DNA of 64,000 nt from Bacteroidota bacterium (GCA_023428755.1 JAEYWX010000009.1:1-64000); one strand, 5' to 3'; shown: positions 9,575 to 20,060, counted from the stretch's first letter. Notes: generated by a model from the letters alone, not told the origin. Numbers and translations are program-made.

Positions 9575-10633
9575 TTATACGTTCGCTTTTTGAAAGAGCG
9601 CACCTGGTGTTTGGGCTATAATCCAGATATCGTACATGAAATTATTGTTACGAGCGTATGAAATATCAAGGTTGATTCTTTCTTCAGCCGACATGTCAAG
9701 GTTACTTCTTTTTTTAACCTGCCAAAGACCTGTAATTCCTGCTGGAGCCATAAAACGTTCAACACTTTCGTCTGTTGTTAAAGTACTTGCCTCGTAAATG
9801 GGAAGAGGTCTGTTACCTACCAACGACATATCTCCTTTTAACACATTCAGCAACTGAGGCAACTCATCCATACTTGTATTACGCAAAAATTTGCCAACTT
9901 TCGTAACACGGGGATCATTATAAATCTTTAAAAATTTTGCTCCATTTTCATTCTCGGCATACTGATTAAGGTGTGAGAGGGCTTCTACTTTTTTGTCAGC
10001 ACCAACTTCCATTGTTCTGAATTTGTAAAAATTAAACAGTTTAAACCCCTTGCCGGCACGGAGTGCAGTATAAAAAATAGGCCCTTTTGACTCAAGCCTT
10101 ATAGCCAAAGCAATTAATAAACATAATGGGAGGCTCATAATAATCAGAAATGAGGAAATAATTACATCGAACAATCTTTTCAGAAAGAATGAAGATCCAT
10201 TTTGCAATGCTTCAACATTCTGATTTCTGCTCACATAAAGTTGTGGTGTTCTGGACTTGGTTTTTATACTTTTCAGAAATTTTATTTTATTGGGGAAGTC
10301 CACTTCTGTAGAAGTAACGCCTGTTACATCATCAATCAAATCAAACTGTCTCAAATAATTTATGTCATCAACAGACAACTTGGTGTCATTGTAAATTAAA
10401 ATATTATTGGATAAAACGCCTGATTGTTTAATTGTGTTACAAAACTCATACAAGTGATCTTTATTCAAAGGCAGGTCAATCACGATTACGTCTGGCGTGT
10501 CTGCTTTGAAAACATTCTTTGCTTTAAAACCAGCGATTGCTTCGCTGAGGTTGGAAGATATATTGCCATTCTTAAAAACAGCAGAAAGAAAATTAGCTGT
10601 TTTGTCGTCAGAGCCAATGTAAAAATAGGTCAT
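9575..10633 (-). CDS. priming sugar transferase with N-terminal receiver-like domain
   Basis: A polyisoprenyl-phosphate sugar-1-phosphate transferase (WcaJ/PglC superfamily) that would start the EPS repeat unit on the lipid carrier. The C-terminal 200 residues hold the family core: a re-entrant membrane helix after KRLFDVIISS, the GPIFYTALRAGKGF region, FYKFRTM, DELPQLLNVLKGDMSLVGNRP and GITGLWQV. The usual four-helix N-terminal membrane domain is absent. Instead, about 120 residues look like a CheY-type receiver, with YFYIGSDDK at the acidic-pocket position and VIVIDLP at the phosphoacceptor position. I prefer the ATG at 10633; an in-frame ATG at 10720 would add a 29-residue leader. Confidence 0.8.
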   Translation of the reverse strand: MTYFYIGSDDKTANFLSAVFKNGNISSNLSEAIAGFKAKNVFKADTPDVIVIDLPLNKDHLYEFCNTIKQSGVLSNNILIYNDTKLSVDDINYLRQFDLIDDVTGVTSTEVDFPNKIKFLKSIKTKSRTPQLYVSRNQNVEALQNGSSFFLKRLFDVIISSFLIIMSLPLCLLIALAIRLESKGPIFYTALRAGKGFKLFNFYKFRTMEVGADKKVEALSHLNQYAENENGAKFLKIYNDPRVTKVGKFLRNTSMDELPQLLNVLKGDMSLVGNRPLPIYEASTLTTDESVERFMAPAGITGLWQVKKRSNLDMSAEERINLDISYARNNNFMYDIWIIAQTPGALFQKANV

Positions 10634-10747
10634 TTCATTTTTTTCGAGAGGTGAGCAAACTAATGACCTGCTGCGGGAGTACGCAGATGGGGCAGTAGTT
10701 GATAATGGTTGCAACAACATAGATACATTTTTAGGGTAAACAAATGG

Positions 10748-11155
10748 TTAACTTGCTATCACGGATAAGCGATTTCTTAGGGTGGTTTCAACAAGACTCG
10801 CTTTTTCAATTGATTTCAAAATGTCAACAGGGTTAAACGGCTTGTAAAAGAATTCATGTACACATAAATCTACTTCAAGTGATTTTCGTAGTGCAGATGA
10901 TTTGTTACCACTCAGTGTAATTATTGAAACATTGAACAAACTACTTGTTTGCAGGTGATGAATGAAATCAAGGCTTTCATCAATATTCGTATCAATGTCT
11001 AGTAAAACAACAGAAATCGAACTATTTTTCTTTAACTCTTTCATTGCTGAAAAAATATCAGAAACAGGGATAAACTGATGTTGATGGGTAATGATTGTGT
11101 TCAGAAGGTAATTCATTGACTTATTACCATTCACACTTAAAATTGTCTTACTCAT
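10748..11155 (-). CDS. degenerate response-regulator receiver domain protein
   Basis: A 135-residue single receiver domain without an output domain. Asp53 in LLDID and Lys105 in YKPF match the phosphoacceptor and the conserved lysine, and Ser82 stands at the switch Ser/Thr position. The N-terminal acidic pair that binds magnesium is replaced: the strand reads ILSVNGNKS instead of an IVDDD-type sequence. Phosphorylation may therefore be impaired and the protein may work as a pseudo-receiver through protein contacts. It directly precedes the sugar transferase, which carries its own receiver-like domain, so a regulatory link to priming is plausible but not shown. Confidence 0.7.
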   Translation of the reverse strand: MSKTILSVNGNKSMNYLLNTIITHQHQFIPVSDIFSAMKELKKNSSISVVLLDIDTNIDESLDFIHHLQTSSLFNVSIITLSGNKSSALRKSLEVDLCVHEFFYKPFNPVDILKSIEKASLVETTLRNRLSVIAS

Positions 11156-11502
11156 AATTACTGTAGCTTAATTATTATTGCTTTAAGCAATAATTGAATT
11201 ATACAAATAATCATGGAATTGGAGTAGCGCTTGGGTAAATGTCTTCCGGCACTTGCTTTAATTAGGAAATTGAATACACTGTTTGGGATTGGAAACTAAA
11301 GTACGGTTTATCAAAAAGATATGAGAGAGTAATGATTTCTTTAATATGGTAAGCGAACCAATTAAGGCACTAAACTATAAAAAAATATAGAAAGCACAAA
11401 TATTATATCAAAAAAAAGTAAAAATACCCTCAAAAGGGTATAAAACAACATTTCTGATGTATTACCTGCATGTTAACTAAGATTCAAAGTGTTCTTTTTA
11501 GT
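11156..11502. other. intergenic region with terminator, no gene seen
   Basis: About 350 AT-rich bases between the phosphodiesterase gene and the receiver gene, both on the minus strand. The only organised element I see is the hairpin at 11412-11441. The remainder, next to the receiver start, presumably carries the promoter of the downstream EPS operon, but I cannot point to a convincing promoter box. Confidence 0.5.
11412..11441 (-). terminator. rho-independent terminator after the EEP-family gene
   Basis: On the minus strand, ATACCCT and AGGGTAT pair around a four-base loop (11424-11441) and are followed by a T-rich run (11412-11423). It lies 62 bases after the stop of the phosphodiesterase gene. 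If it works, the receiver gene and all the EPS genes after it need their own promoter. Confidence 0.6.
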
Positions 11503-12582
11503 TTATTGAATTACGAAATCTGAAAATATTGGATAGTGATCTGAATATGGAACAATTAGTCTTGTATAGCGGTCAACTTCAAATGATTTATCTAAAAAAA
11601 TGTAATCCGTCCGCAGGGTAGGGGAAATAAACCTGATAGTTCGGCCAAGTCCACTACCTTTTATTAAAAAGGCATCCTTCATGTTGCCCCTGGTTTCGAA
11701 ATAGGCAAATGAGTTTGGAACAGTGCCGAGGTTTGCACATAATATTGACGGGTAGGGGCTTTTCAACATTTCCTTTTTTACGATAGTTGCCTGGTTGTTT
11801 CGCAAAGCCTGGCTGTTTTTTAGTTTAGAAAAAAGAGACCGTGATGGCTTGATTATTGTTTGCTGGCTAAAGTCGTCTTCTCTGATTCCGGGAGATTCAA
11901 GATGGGTGTTATAAACACGTACTTTTTTTTGATTAATATCCAAGTCTGTATATATTAACCCCTCAGAGTGAGTGCCAGGCAGGTCATTTATTGCACCCTT
12001 TCCTACAATCGGAAATCTTGAAAAAATAGCAATCCCATATTGGAATTTATCATCAAATACAAGCGACGATGGATAAAAGTAATGATACCTGAATCCCATC
12101 TTTTCCAGTACAGGAATGTTCTCTTCAAAATACTCAGGGGCATAACATTCAAAAAATTCCTGAAGGCAAAGAATATCTATGTTCTGAAATTCAATCAAAT
12201 CAAACATTAATTGACGATAACTGGCACCCCCTCTTTTTTCTTTATTTCTTTCATCCCACCTGGATACATTCCACGACATGATGCGAATGCCTTTTTTAGG
12301 GCTTGTTATTGCATTTTTGGACGAAAAGTGAAATGAAAAAACCACCGAAATCTGCTGCCAGCCAATGAACAGGCAAAACAAAGGAAGAAATGCCCATTTG
12401 CTTTTTTGAAAAGCCCAGAAAAATAAGCAGCATAATTGAAATATTATAAGAAACGGAAAGCCAAAGCCTAACATGCCGATAGGCCAGCTGTGGGCTGACG
12501 AAACATATGGTATTAGACATACACTAAAAAAAGCAACGCTAATAAGTAATGTGACGGGTAGTAGTATTTTTTTAAAAGTCAT
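11503..12582 (-). CDS. endonuclease/exonuclease/phosphatase family protein, membrane-anchored
   Basis: A 359-residue protein with three hydrophobic segments in the first 90 residues and an EEP (DNase I-like) domain after them. Family motifs are visible in order: MSWNVSRWDERN (metal-binding Asn), LCLQEFFE (catalytic Glu), YNTHLESPG, and the C-terminal SDHYPIFSDF with the Asp-His pair. Such proteins hydrolyse phosphodiester or phosphomonoester bonds in lipids, nucleic acids or sugar phosphates. Here the catalytic domain would lie at the membrane surface. It is separated from the next gene by a terminator, so it may not belong to the EPS operon. Confidence 0.8.
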   Translation of the reverse strand: MTFKKILLPVTLLISVAFFSVCLIPYVSSAHSWPIGMLGFGFPFLIIFQLCCLFFWAFQKSKWAFLPLFCLFIGWQQISVVFSFHFSSKNAITSPKKGIRIMSWNVSRWDERNKEKRGGASYRQLMFDLIEFQNIDILCLQEFFECYAPEYFEENIPVLEKMGFRYHYFYPSSLVFDDKFQYGIAIFSRFPIVGKGAINDLPGTHSEGLIYTDLDINQKKVRVYNTHLESPGIREDDFSQQTIIKPSRSLFSKLKNSQALRNNQATIVKKEMLKSPYPSILCANLGTVPNSFAYFETRGNMKDAFLIKGSGLGRTIRFISPTLRTDYIFLDKSFEVDRYTRLIVPYSDHYPIFSDFVIQ

Positions 12583-12951
12583 TAATAAGGAATGAGTTAT
12601 ATGTAATTGTAAGCCAGGCTAGTGAAATCTTTGCGATTTCAAAATTAAAAACAAGCCTAATTTATGTTAACAAGTATGGGTAAAAATTCAAACTTAGCAT
12701 AAAAATTATTTACAGGATATTCCAAAAAATGAGTAGTATTGCAGTTAGTTCCCCAAAGCGGGACTCTAGAATGCTAATTCTCCTATACTAACCTGACCCA
12801 AAATTCCTGCAATCCTCTTGAATTTCCGATTTTAAAATCTTCTGTTTGTTGTAGACAACTACATCATTACTTTTCCTTTGCAAGAACTGCTATTTTCTGA
12901 TTACGATTATTTAATTGCAAGTTGTTTTTCAAATTATTAATGTTTCAGTTT
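12583..12951. other. divergent intergenic region
   Basis: About 370 bases between the minus-strand phosphodiesterase gene and the plus-strand giant secreted protein. It must hold promoters for both directions. It is AT-rich, and I find no gene, strong hairpin or repeat. A TTG start at 12922 and an ATG at 12940 lie in frame with the giant ORF but precede its signal peptide. Confidence 0.45.
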
Positions 12952-15900
12952 ATGAAAACTCTCTACAGTATTGTTTGCGTTGCTTTCCTGTTTAGTGCAA
13001 CAATATTCGCTATGCCGGCAACGGCTCAAAGCGTGTTAAATCCTGCCGACCCAATAGTAGTTTACAACTCATCTGCACCTCCGGCAACACCTGCCTGGGG
13101 TACAATTGCAAAATGGGTAAAAACAAACAGATTGGGTTGGAATACCAGTTTGTTTAAAGCATACTATTATAATGGTTATGCATTTCGTTTAAAGTTCCCC
13201 AAAACGTATAATCCTACTGCAGTAGATGGGAAAAAGTATCCGATGATTGCTTTTTTTCATGGTTTAGGTGAGAGAGGAACAATATATGATAACGAGTATT
13301 CTCTTCTCCATGGTGGCCAACAATTCAATAATAAAGTGGAAGATGGCACATTTGATGGGTATGTACTTGTAATGCAATCACAAAATGGATATTGGGATGT
13401 AGGCCATTACAATGCATTAAAAGAATTGATCAACTATATGGTGATCAATAATAAATTGGATGGGTTCAGGGTTACTACTAATGGATTGTCAGCAGGTGGT
13501 GCAGGTTCATGGGATATGATGATTAATAACCCTACTTTTGTTGCAGGTGCAATGCCCATGTCCTCAACTTGTGCATGTTACATTAATTCAACAACGATCA
13601 ATAAAATTAAGTACACCCCAATTTGGAATTTTCAGGGTGGCTTAGATCCTTCTCCTACACCATATACAGCCGAATCAGTAAGAGATGCGATTCTTGCTGC
13701 TGGCGGAAATTTTAAATATACGCTGTATCCAAATCTTGCCCATAGCACATGGAACACAGTATGGGCTGAACCTGGATTTTATCCCTTTGCATCGCAAGTA
13801 CACTCTGCGAACCCATGGCCTTTAACCGGCAGAAGTGAGTTTTGTCCGGGCGATCCTATCAACTTAACAATTGGGCTTGCACCTGGGTTTGATCAGTATG
13901 AGTGGAGAAAAAATGGTGTACTGATTACCGGTGCAACTTCAAATACGATTTCTGTAACGGGTACTGCTGTTCCGGGTAATCCTGCATTAGCAACCTATTC
14001 TGCTAGAGTAAGAAGAGGAACTTTATGGTCTGATTGGTCGCCAACACCACTGGAACTGAAAATAAAGGGAGGTACCGTTCCACCACCGATTACTGTATCT
14101 GGATTGATGAGCAAGGTGCTGCCAACTTTAAGTGGCCAAAATACGGTTACTCTCGAAGTGCCAAATACATATCAAACTTATTTGTGGCAAAAAGAAGGTA
14201 GTACTACAACTATAGGCACTGCCAATACCATTGTTGCGAATGGTCCCGGCGGGTATAAAGTTAGAGTGACCGAACAATTTGGATGCTCTTCAGAATTCTC
14301 CGCACCATTTACTGTAGTAGATGCCAATGGTCCAAACAAACCGGATGCTGCAATTAACGTTGTTGTTACCACTGTTTCTAAATCAGCCTTACAAGTAAAT
14401 TGGAGTGATAACCCCTCTCCTCAATACAATGAAACGAATTTTGAGGTTTATCGATCAATTAATGCTGGCGGACCTTATACTTTGATTGCCATTACAGGAG
14501 CAGATGTACTCTCTTACACAGATAATAATCTTTTGCCAAAAACAAAATACTATTATAGAGTACGTGCTGTTAATAATACAGGCGCAGCTCCGGGATCTGC
14601 AGAAGCTGACGGAACAACTGATTCAGATAATGTTCCTCCAACAGCCCCAACAAATCTTTTGGTAACGGGTACTACCGGATCATCTGTATCATTAAGCTGG
14701 ACTGCAGCAACTGATGATGTAGAAGTAACCAAATATGATGTGTATGTGAATGGCGTGAAGTCCTATGTCACAAATGGCACTTCATATTCCGTTTATAACC
14801 TAACAAACGGAGAGACATATTATTTTACGGTAAGGGCGAGAGATGCTGCGAATAATGAGTCACCCCATAGTAATCAAGTTACAGCTCAGGCAATTCTTTC
14901 CGGCCTTTCATACAAGTATTATACATTCACAGGAACCTGGAGCAGTTTGCCAAATTTTGCAACGCTTACTCCTGTTTCTGTTGGACAAATGCCAAACGTT
15001 GCAATTACTCAAAGAACACAAAATGATCGATTTGCATTTCTATGGGAAGGTTATATCAACATACCAGTAAGCGGTACCTACTATTTCAGAACCCGTTCTG
15101 ATGATGGAAGTCGTTTATGGCTGGGTTCTCTAAATGGAACGACTTCTCCCTATGTGTTCGGAACAAACAATTCTTTAGTTAATAATGATGGATCTCATGG
15201 TCAACAAGACAGAACTTCTGTTGCTATGAATCTGACGGCTGGTGTTTATCCTATTGCGATCGCATATTTTGATCAAACAAGCGGTGAATTCATGAGCGTT
15301 TCATGGCGCACACCGGAAACAGGTACAAATTTCGTAGCCATTCCAAACAGTGCATTTGGAGATGCTCCAATTCCTGCGGGTCCTCCTCCTGCAGATCCAT
15401 CTGATTTAGCTGCAACTGCTGTTTCGTTCAAGCAAATTAACCTGAGTTGGACCGATAACAGCAATAACGAAACTGGCTTTGAAATCTGGAGATCAACAAA
15501 TGCGTCAAATGGATTTGTAACAATTGGTACCGCTCCTGCCAATGCAACCAGTTATGCAGACAGCACATTAAATGCAAATACAACCTACTACTACCAGATC
15601 AGAGCTATCAGTACTTCTGGGGCTTCAGCTTTAGTATCAAATGTTAAACCGTTAGAAGCAAGCTGGTTGTTTAATAATAATCTGACTGACGCAAGTGGTA
15701 ATGGAAGAACGCTTACACAAAGTAACAACCCAACTTACAGTACTACTGATAAACAAGAGGGCACACATTCTATTGGGTTTAATGGTACCAACCAAAGTGT
15801 AACTATTCCAGTCAACAGTTCCTTCCTTCAGAATGTTTATTCTGAAAAAACGGTTGCATTCTGGATGAAATCAAACAACAACACAGGTAACAGAATTATT

Positions 15901-18900
15901 CTGGATATCGGAGGAAGTGACGATGGACTTTCATTAAGGCTCGATCAAAACCGCTTATATGCGGGTGTTGCCAGCAATAATACAAGGCGTAATTTCTTTG
16001 TATCGTATACCAGTACAGGATGGAATCATATCGCATTGGTGTATAGCACAAACACCTTACGTCTGTATGTGAACGGAGTTGAAGTCGGGGCCAATACAGA
16101 CCTCGGATTTACAGCTACTACTACTACTACTAATGGGTCAAGAATTGCAGCGAATAATGGCTCGAATGCATTCAATACAGGATCCGGCTTATTCAACGGA
16201 AGAATTGATCAGTTTACAATTTATGGTTCTGCTCTATCAGCATCGGCAATTACCGATTTGATGAACAACACGCCTTTGTCGCAATCGTATGCAACTACAG
16301 AGCCGTTGCCAGCAGTTCCTGCTCCGCCAACCGAATTAGTAGCAACAGGAACATCCAGCTCCCGAATTTCAGTTAACTGGAATGATGTTGCAACAAATGA
16401 AGCAGGGTATGAGCTTTGGAGATCTTCCACGAATAATTCAAATTATTTACTGGTAGGAACTTTGCCCGCAAATACTTCATCTTATATAGACTCGGGTTTA
16501 TTTGCTAACTCTATTAACTATTATAGAGTAAGAGCTATAAATGCCGGTGGAAATTCAGCTTACAGTAACGAGGATAGTGCTAAAACAGGCAATAATGTTC
16601 CGGTATTAGCACCAATTGCTACGCAGTATATGCGTTTCGGAACAACCCTTACTGTGAACGTAGCAGCAACAGATGCTGATCCTGAAACATTAACGGTTAT
16701 TACGCAAAACCTCCCGGCTTTTGCAAGTTATACTTCAACCGGAAACGGAACGGGAACGATCAGCTTTACAAATCCGCCGGCGGCAGGTGACTTCACAGGA
16801 ATTGTTGTGAATGTTACAGATCAAAATGGAGGAAGCAGTTCAGTTACATTTGACCTGTTTGTAAATGATAATTACCTCCCTGTTATTGCAGCAGTTAATA
16901 ATGTAACGCTGAACGAACAACAAACGGCTCAAGTAAACCTATCTGCTACAGATGAAAACAGTACGGATGTATTGACCTGGAGCTTTACAGGTTTGCCTGC
17001 ATTTGCAGTGCCCACAATTAATGGCGGCAATGTGCAGATTAGTCTGGCGCCTGGTTTAGCAGATCATGGTACTTATAATGTAGTAGCCACAGTAGACGAT
17101 GGCAGAAGTGGCGTAGCTACAAGATCATTTGTAATTACTGTAAACAATGTGAATCCTGATAGAAAGATTTACATCAACTTTACAGATGGCACATTGGCAT
17201 CTGCTCCTGCTCCTTGGAACAATACCAATAAACCCAACCCATCTTTAAATGACAACTTCCCGAACTTACTTGATAATACAGGAAGTAATTCAGGCATTGG
17301 TTTACAAATTACAAGTCCATGGCAAAATCTTGGCAATGCTGTAAACACATTTGGTGCAACTTCACCAACAAACACCGGAGTATATCCGAATACCGTAATG
17401 CAATCATGTTACTTTACAACAGATGCAACTCAAACAATACGGATTTATGGATTGAACCCAGCATATAAATACAACTTCACGTTCTTTGGAAGTCGTGGAT
17501 CAGTTACAGACGATCGTACAAGTGTTTACACGATCAATGGACAAAGTGTAAGCCTGAATGCTGCCGGAAATACACAAAATACAGTTACGATCAGCAATGC
17601 AGAACCAGCTGCAGATGGTACGCTAGTGCTTACCCTTACAAAAGGGGCTGCGTCTTTCTATAGTTATTTGAATGCGATGGTAATTGAAAGCCTTTATAAC
17701 GACGGAACAGCTCCAGCAAAACCAAGAAACCTTGCGGCTACTGTTCTGCAAGGCAACACAATCAGGTTAAATTGGGTTGATGCGGCATACAATGAGAATG
17801 CGTACGAAGTGTACAGATCTTCAACCAATTTACCAGGATCATTCACGCTGCTGAATCCAGGTGGAAATAATGCAAACATTGAACTTTACAATGATGCATC
17901 GGCGGTAGGAAATTCTACTTATTACTATTATGTACGTGCAATCAATGTAGTAGGAAGTTCACCAAGCAGTGATACTGTAACTGTAAGCATTCCCAATGGC
18001 AGTCCAGTGATTACAGCTATTGCAAATGTTGCAATGAAAACCCAGCAGGTTGTTAATGTGAACATCACAGCTACAGATGCTCCGGGAGATATTATAACAC
18101 TAGCTGTAACGGGTTTACCATCGTTCGCAACCTTTACAAATACAGGTAATGGAACAGGTGTTATCACATTAGCGCCTGGTAATACAATTGGTTCATTCCC
18201 CGGTATAACAGTTACCGCTACAGACAATTTCAATGCCAGCTCAAGTGTTCAGTTTACTGTAGCTGTTACCGACAAAGACATCAGTACATATTATGTAAAC
18301 TTCAATCAGGTATCACCAGTTGGAAGTCCATGGAATAGCTTTAACAGTGCTCCTGCTGCAGGAACAGCAGTATCGAATATTGTAGATGAAGCAGGTACAG
18401 CTTCCGGTATTTCTGTTACATTGGTTGATGCATGGGATAATTCGAATGATGTAGGTGCTGTTACCGGTTCTAACACAGGTGTTTTCCCCGATGATGTAAT
18501 GAAAACAGCTTATTTCACTAGCACAACAACTGCAAAACGAATCAGAATATCCGGATTGTCAACTGCAGCAAATGTGAAATATAATCTGGTATTGTTCGCA
18601 AGCCGTGGTGGTATCACTGATAACCGTACAACAGTTTACAGTTATGGTGGTCAATCTGTTGGCTTGAATGCGGCCGGTAATACAACAAACACAGCTCAGT
18701 TACAAGGGTTAGTGCCAAATGCAAGTGGTGTAATTGAATTTACAGCTCAAAAAGAAACAGCTTCACCATTTGGTTACATCAATGCCCTGGTTATACAGTC
18801 GTATGTTGACAACGGTTCGCCGCTGGCACCATCGAACTTAACAGCAGTTGCAAAAACAACTTCATCGATCCAGTTAAACTGGACAGATAAGTCGAATAAT

Positions 18901-20034
18901 GAAGATGGTTTTGAGATTTACAGGTCTTCTTCTGCAAATGGTACATATACGCTTGTAACAACAACTGCAGCCAATGTAACATCGTACATTAATACCGGAC
19001 TTGCAGCAGGAGCTGTATATTACTTCAAGGTGAGAGCCAAGCGGAATCCTAATCTCTTCTCAACATACACGAATATTGCAGGTGCATCTACATTGCAATA
19101 TGCAGTTTATGTAAACTTCAACCAGGATAATCCCGAAGGAGCCCCCTGGAATAATACCAACGAAGGACCTATTCCTGATGATGTTTATTCAAATCTGAAA
19201 AACTCATCCAATAATCCTACCGGTATTAATATGACTGTAGTAGGGACGGCTTTCAGTGGTGTGAATATTTATGGCGCAAATACAGGAAATAACAGTGGCG
19301 TATATCCAGACAAAGTGATTTCGCAGACATGGTGGTTAGATGCCAATGCAACAGCTATGCTACGAATTGACGGATTGAGTATTGCAAATAAATACAATTT
19401 TACATTCTTCGCAAGTCGCATGTGTACTTATTGTGATCGTACAACTATTTATACAATCGGATCAAAAAGCGCTTCATTAAATGCTGCGGATAATGTAAAT
19501 AGCACTGCTACTATTACAAACGTGACACCAGATGAAAACGGATCTGTTTTAATTGAGATTAAAGCAGGAGGTGCATCGTCCTTTGCTTACATCGGCGCAA
19601 TGGTTATTGATGCATTCATCGGAGTAGACGGCGATGGACAGGGTGGAGGATCAGCCAATAGTGTGAATCCGGGTATAGTTTCCTTAGGAGGCCGTATTAC
19701 ACAGCAGCAGGGCATTACTCCAATTACTCAAACCAATAACAGAGTAGCGGGAAATATTCAGCAAAACAAAGTCGCTGTTTATCCAAATCCGTTCAATGAG
19801 GATGTTGTTATTAACCTGTCACTAACTCAATCAACAGAGCGTGTAAGTGTAATAGTAACAGATATGATTGGAAGAGTTATTCATACAAAAGAACTGCGGA
19901 ATGTGCAGCAGGGAGTTAGTCAGCAAAAAATTGGATTGGATGGCAATAGCCTAAAGCCCGGTGTGTATATAGTCAAAGTGTCAGGACTTCCTGGAAATGA
20001 TTTTAAAACACTTCGAATTGTAAAAGTCAAGTAG
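12952..20034 (+). CDS. giant T9SS-secreted protein: serine hydrolase plus FN3, PA14, LamG and repeat modules
   Basis: A 2360-residue exported protein. The signal peptide begins at the ATG at 12952 and ends near PATAQS. Residues 70-290 form an alpha/beta hydrolase resembling predicted peptidases/esterases (COG4099/LpqC-like): HG at 103-104, Ser180 in GLSAGG, probable Asp232 and His264. Six fibronectin III-like domains follow (about 462-557, 559-647, 807-897, 1120-1213, 1584-1680, 1957-2047). Between them lie a PA14-like domain (650-804), a LamG-like domain (900-1107), cadherin-like Ig domains (1213-1403, 1683-1777) and three copies of a module of about 180 residues (1404-1584, 1777-1955, 2050-2225). 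The last 88 residues are a type-A T9SS sorting domain starting at VAVYPNPF. It probably binds and trims a surface polysaccharide. Confidence 0.85.
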   Translation: MKTLYSIVCVAFLFSATIFAMPATAQSVLNPADPIVVYNSSAPPATPAWGTIAKWVKTNRLGWNTSLFKAYYYNGYAFRLKFPKTYNPTAVDGKKYPMIAFFHGLGERGTIYDNEYSLLHGGQQFNNKVEDGTFDGYVLVMQSQNGYWDVGHYNALKELINYMVINNKLDGFRVTTNGLSAGGAGSWDMMINNPTFVAGAMPMSSTCACYINSTTINKIKYTPIWNFQGGLDPSPTPYTAESVRDAILAAGGNFKYTLYPNLAHSTWNTVWAEPGFYPFASQVHSANPWPLTGRSEFCPGDPINLTIGLAPGFDQYEWRKNGVLITGATSNTISVTGTAVPGNPALATYSARVRRGTLWSDWSPTPLELKIKGGTVPPPITVSGLMSKVLPTLSGQNTVTLEVPNTYQTYLWQKEGSTTTIGTANTIVANGPGGYKVRVTEQFGCSSEFSAPFTVVDANGPNKPDAAINVVVTTVSKSALQVNWSDNPSPQYNETNFEVYRSINAGGPYTLIAITGADVLSYTDNNLLPKTKYYYRVRAVNNTGAAPGSAEADGTTDSDNVPPTAPTNLLVTGTTGSSVSLSWTAATDDVEVTKYDVYVNGVKSYVTNGTSYSVYNLTNGETYYFTVRARDAANNESPHSNQVTAQAILSGLSYKYYTFTGTWSSLPNFATLTPVSVGQMPNVAITQRTQNDRFAFLWEGYINIPVSGTYYFRTRSDDGSRLWLGSLNGTTSPYVFGTNNSLVNNDGSHGQQDRTSVAMNLTAGVYPIAIAYFDQTSGEFMSVSWRTPETGTNFVAIPNSAFGDAPIPAGPPPADPSDLAATAVSFKQINLSWTDNSNNETGFEIWRSTNASNGFVTIGTAPANATSYADSTLNANTTYYYQIRAISTSGASALVSNVKPLEASWLFNNNLTDASGNGRTLTQSNNPTYSTTDKQEGTHSIGFNGTNQSVTIPVNSSFLQNVYSEKTVAFWMKSNNNTGNRIILDIGGSDDGLSLRLDQNRLYAGVASNNTRRNFFVSYTSTGWNHIALVYSTNTLRLYVNGVEVGANTDLGFTATTTTTNGSRIAANNGSNAFNTGSGLFNGRIDQFTIYGSALSASAITDLMNNTPLSQSYATTEPLPAVPAPPTELVATGTSSSRISVNWNDVATNEAGYELWRSSTNNSNYLLVGTLPANTSSYIDSGLFANSINYYRVRAINAGGNSAYSNEDSAKTGNNVPVLAPIATQYMRFGTTLTVNVAATDADPETLTVITQNLPAFASYTSTGNGTGTISFTNPPAAGDFTGIVVNVTDQNGGSSSVTFDLFVNDNYLPVIAAVNNVTLNEQQTAQVNLSATDENSTDVLTWSFTGLPAFAVPTINGGNVQISLAPGLADHGTYNVVATVDDGRSGVATRSFVITVNNVNPDRKIYINFTDGTLASAPAPWNNTNKPNPSLNDNFPNLLDNTGSNSGIGLQITSPWQNLGNAVNTFGATSPTNTGVYPNTVMQSCYFTTDATQTIRIYGLNPAYKYNFTFFGSRGSVTDDRTSVYTINGQSVSLNAAGNTQNTVTISNAEPAADGTLVLTLTKGAASFYSYLNAMVIESLYNDGTAPAKPRNLAATVLQGNTIRLNWVDAAYNENAYEVYRSSTNLPGSFTLLNPGGNNANIELYNDASAVGNSTYYYYVRAINVVGSSPSSDTVTVSIPNGSPVITAIANVAMKTQQVVNVNITATDAPGDIITLAVTGLPSFATFTNTGNGTGVITLAPGNTIGSFPGITVTATDNFNASSSVQFTVAVTDKDISTYYVNFNQVSPVGSPWNSFNSAPAAGTAVSNIVDEAGTASGISVTLVDAWDNSNDVGAVTGSNTGVFPDDVMKTAYFTSTTTAKRIRISGLSTAANVKYNLVLFASRGGITDNRTTVYSYGGQSVGLNAAGNTTNTAQLQGLVPNASGVIEFTAQKETASPFGYINALVIQSYVDNGSPLAPSNLTAVAKTTSSIQLNWTDKSNNEDGFEIYRSSSANGTYTLVTTTAANVTSYINTGLAAGAVYYFKVRAKRNPNLFSTYTNIAGASTLQYAVYVNFNQDNPEGAPWNNTNEGPIPDDVYSNLKNSSNNPTGINMTVVGTAFSGVNIYGANTGNNSGVYPDKVISQTWWLDANATAMLRIDGLSIANKYNFTFFASRMCTYCDRTTIYTIGSKSASLNAADNVNSTATITNVTPDENGSVLIEIKAGGASSFAYIGAMVIDAFIGVDGDGQGGGSANSVNPGIVSLGGRITQQQGITPITQTNNRVAGNIQQNKVAVYPNPFNEDVVINLSLTQSTERVSVIVTDMIGRVIHTKELRNVQQGVSQQKIGLDGNSLKPGVYIVKVSGLPGNDFKTLRIVKVK

Positions 20035-20060
20035 AATAATTCGAAACCTTACATGACTTA

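Noticed and set aside
12922..12951. Longer start (TTG at 12922) for the giant T9SS protein
   Set aside because: The signal peptide begins at the ATG at 12952. The ten extra residues are hydrophobic and have no role in known T9SS leaders; the ATG at 12940 is also less suitable.
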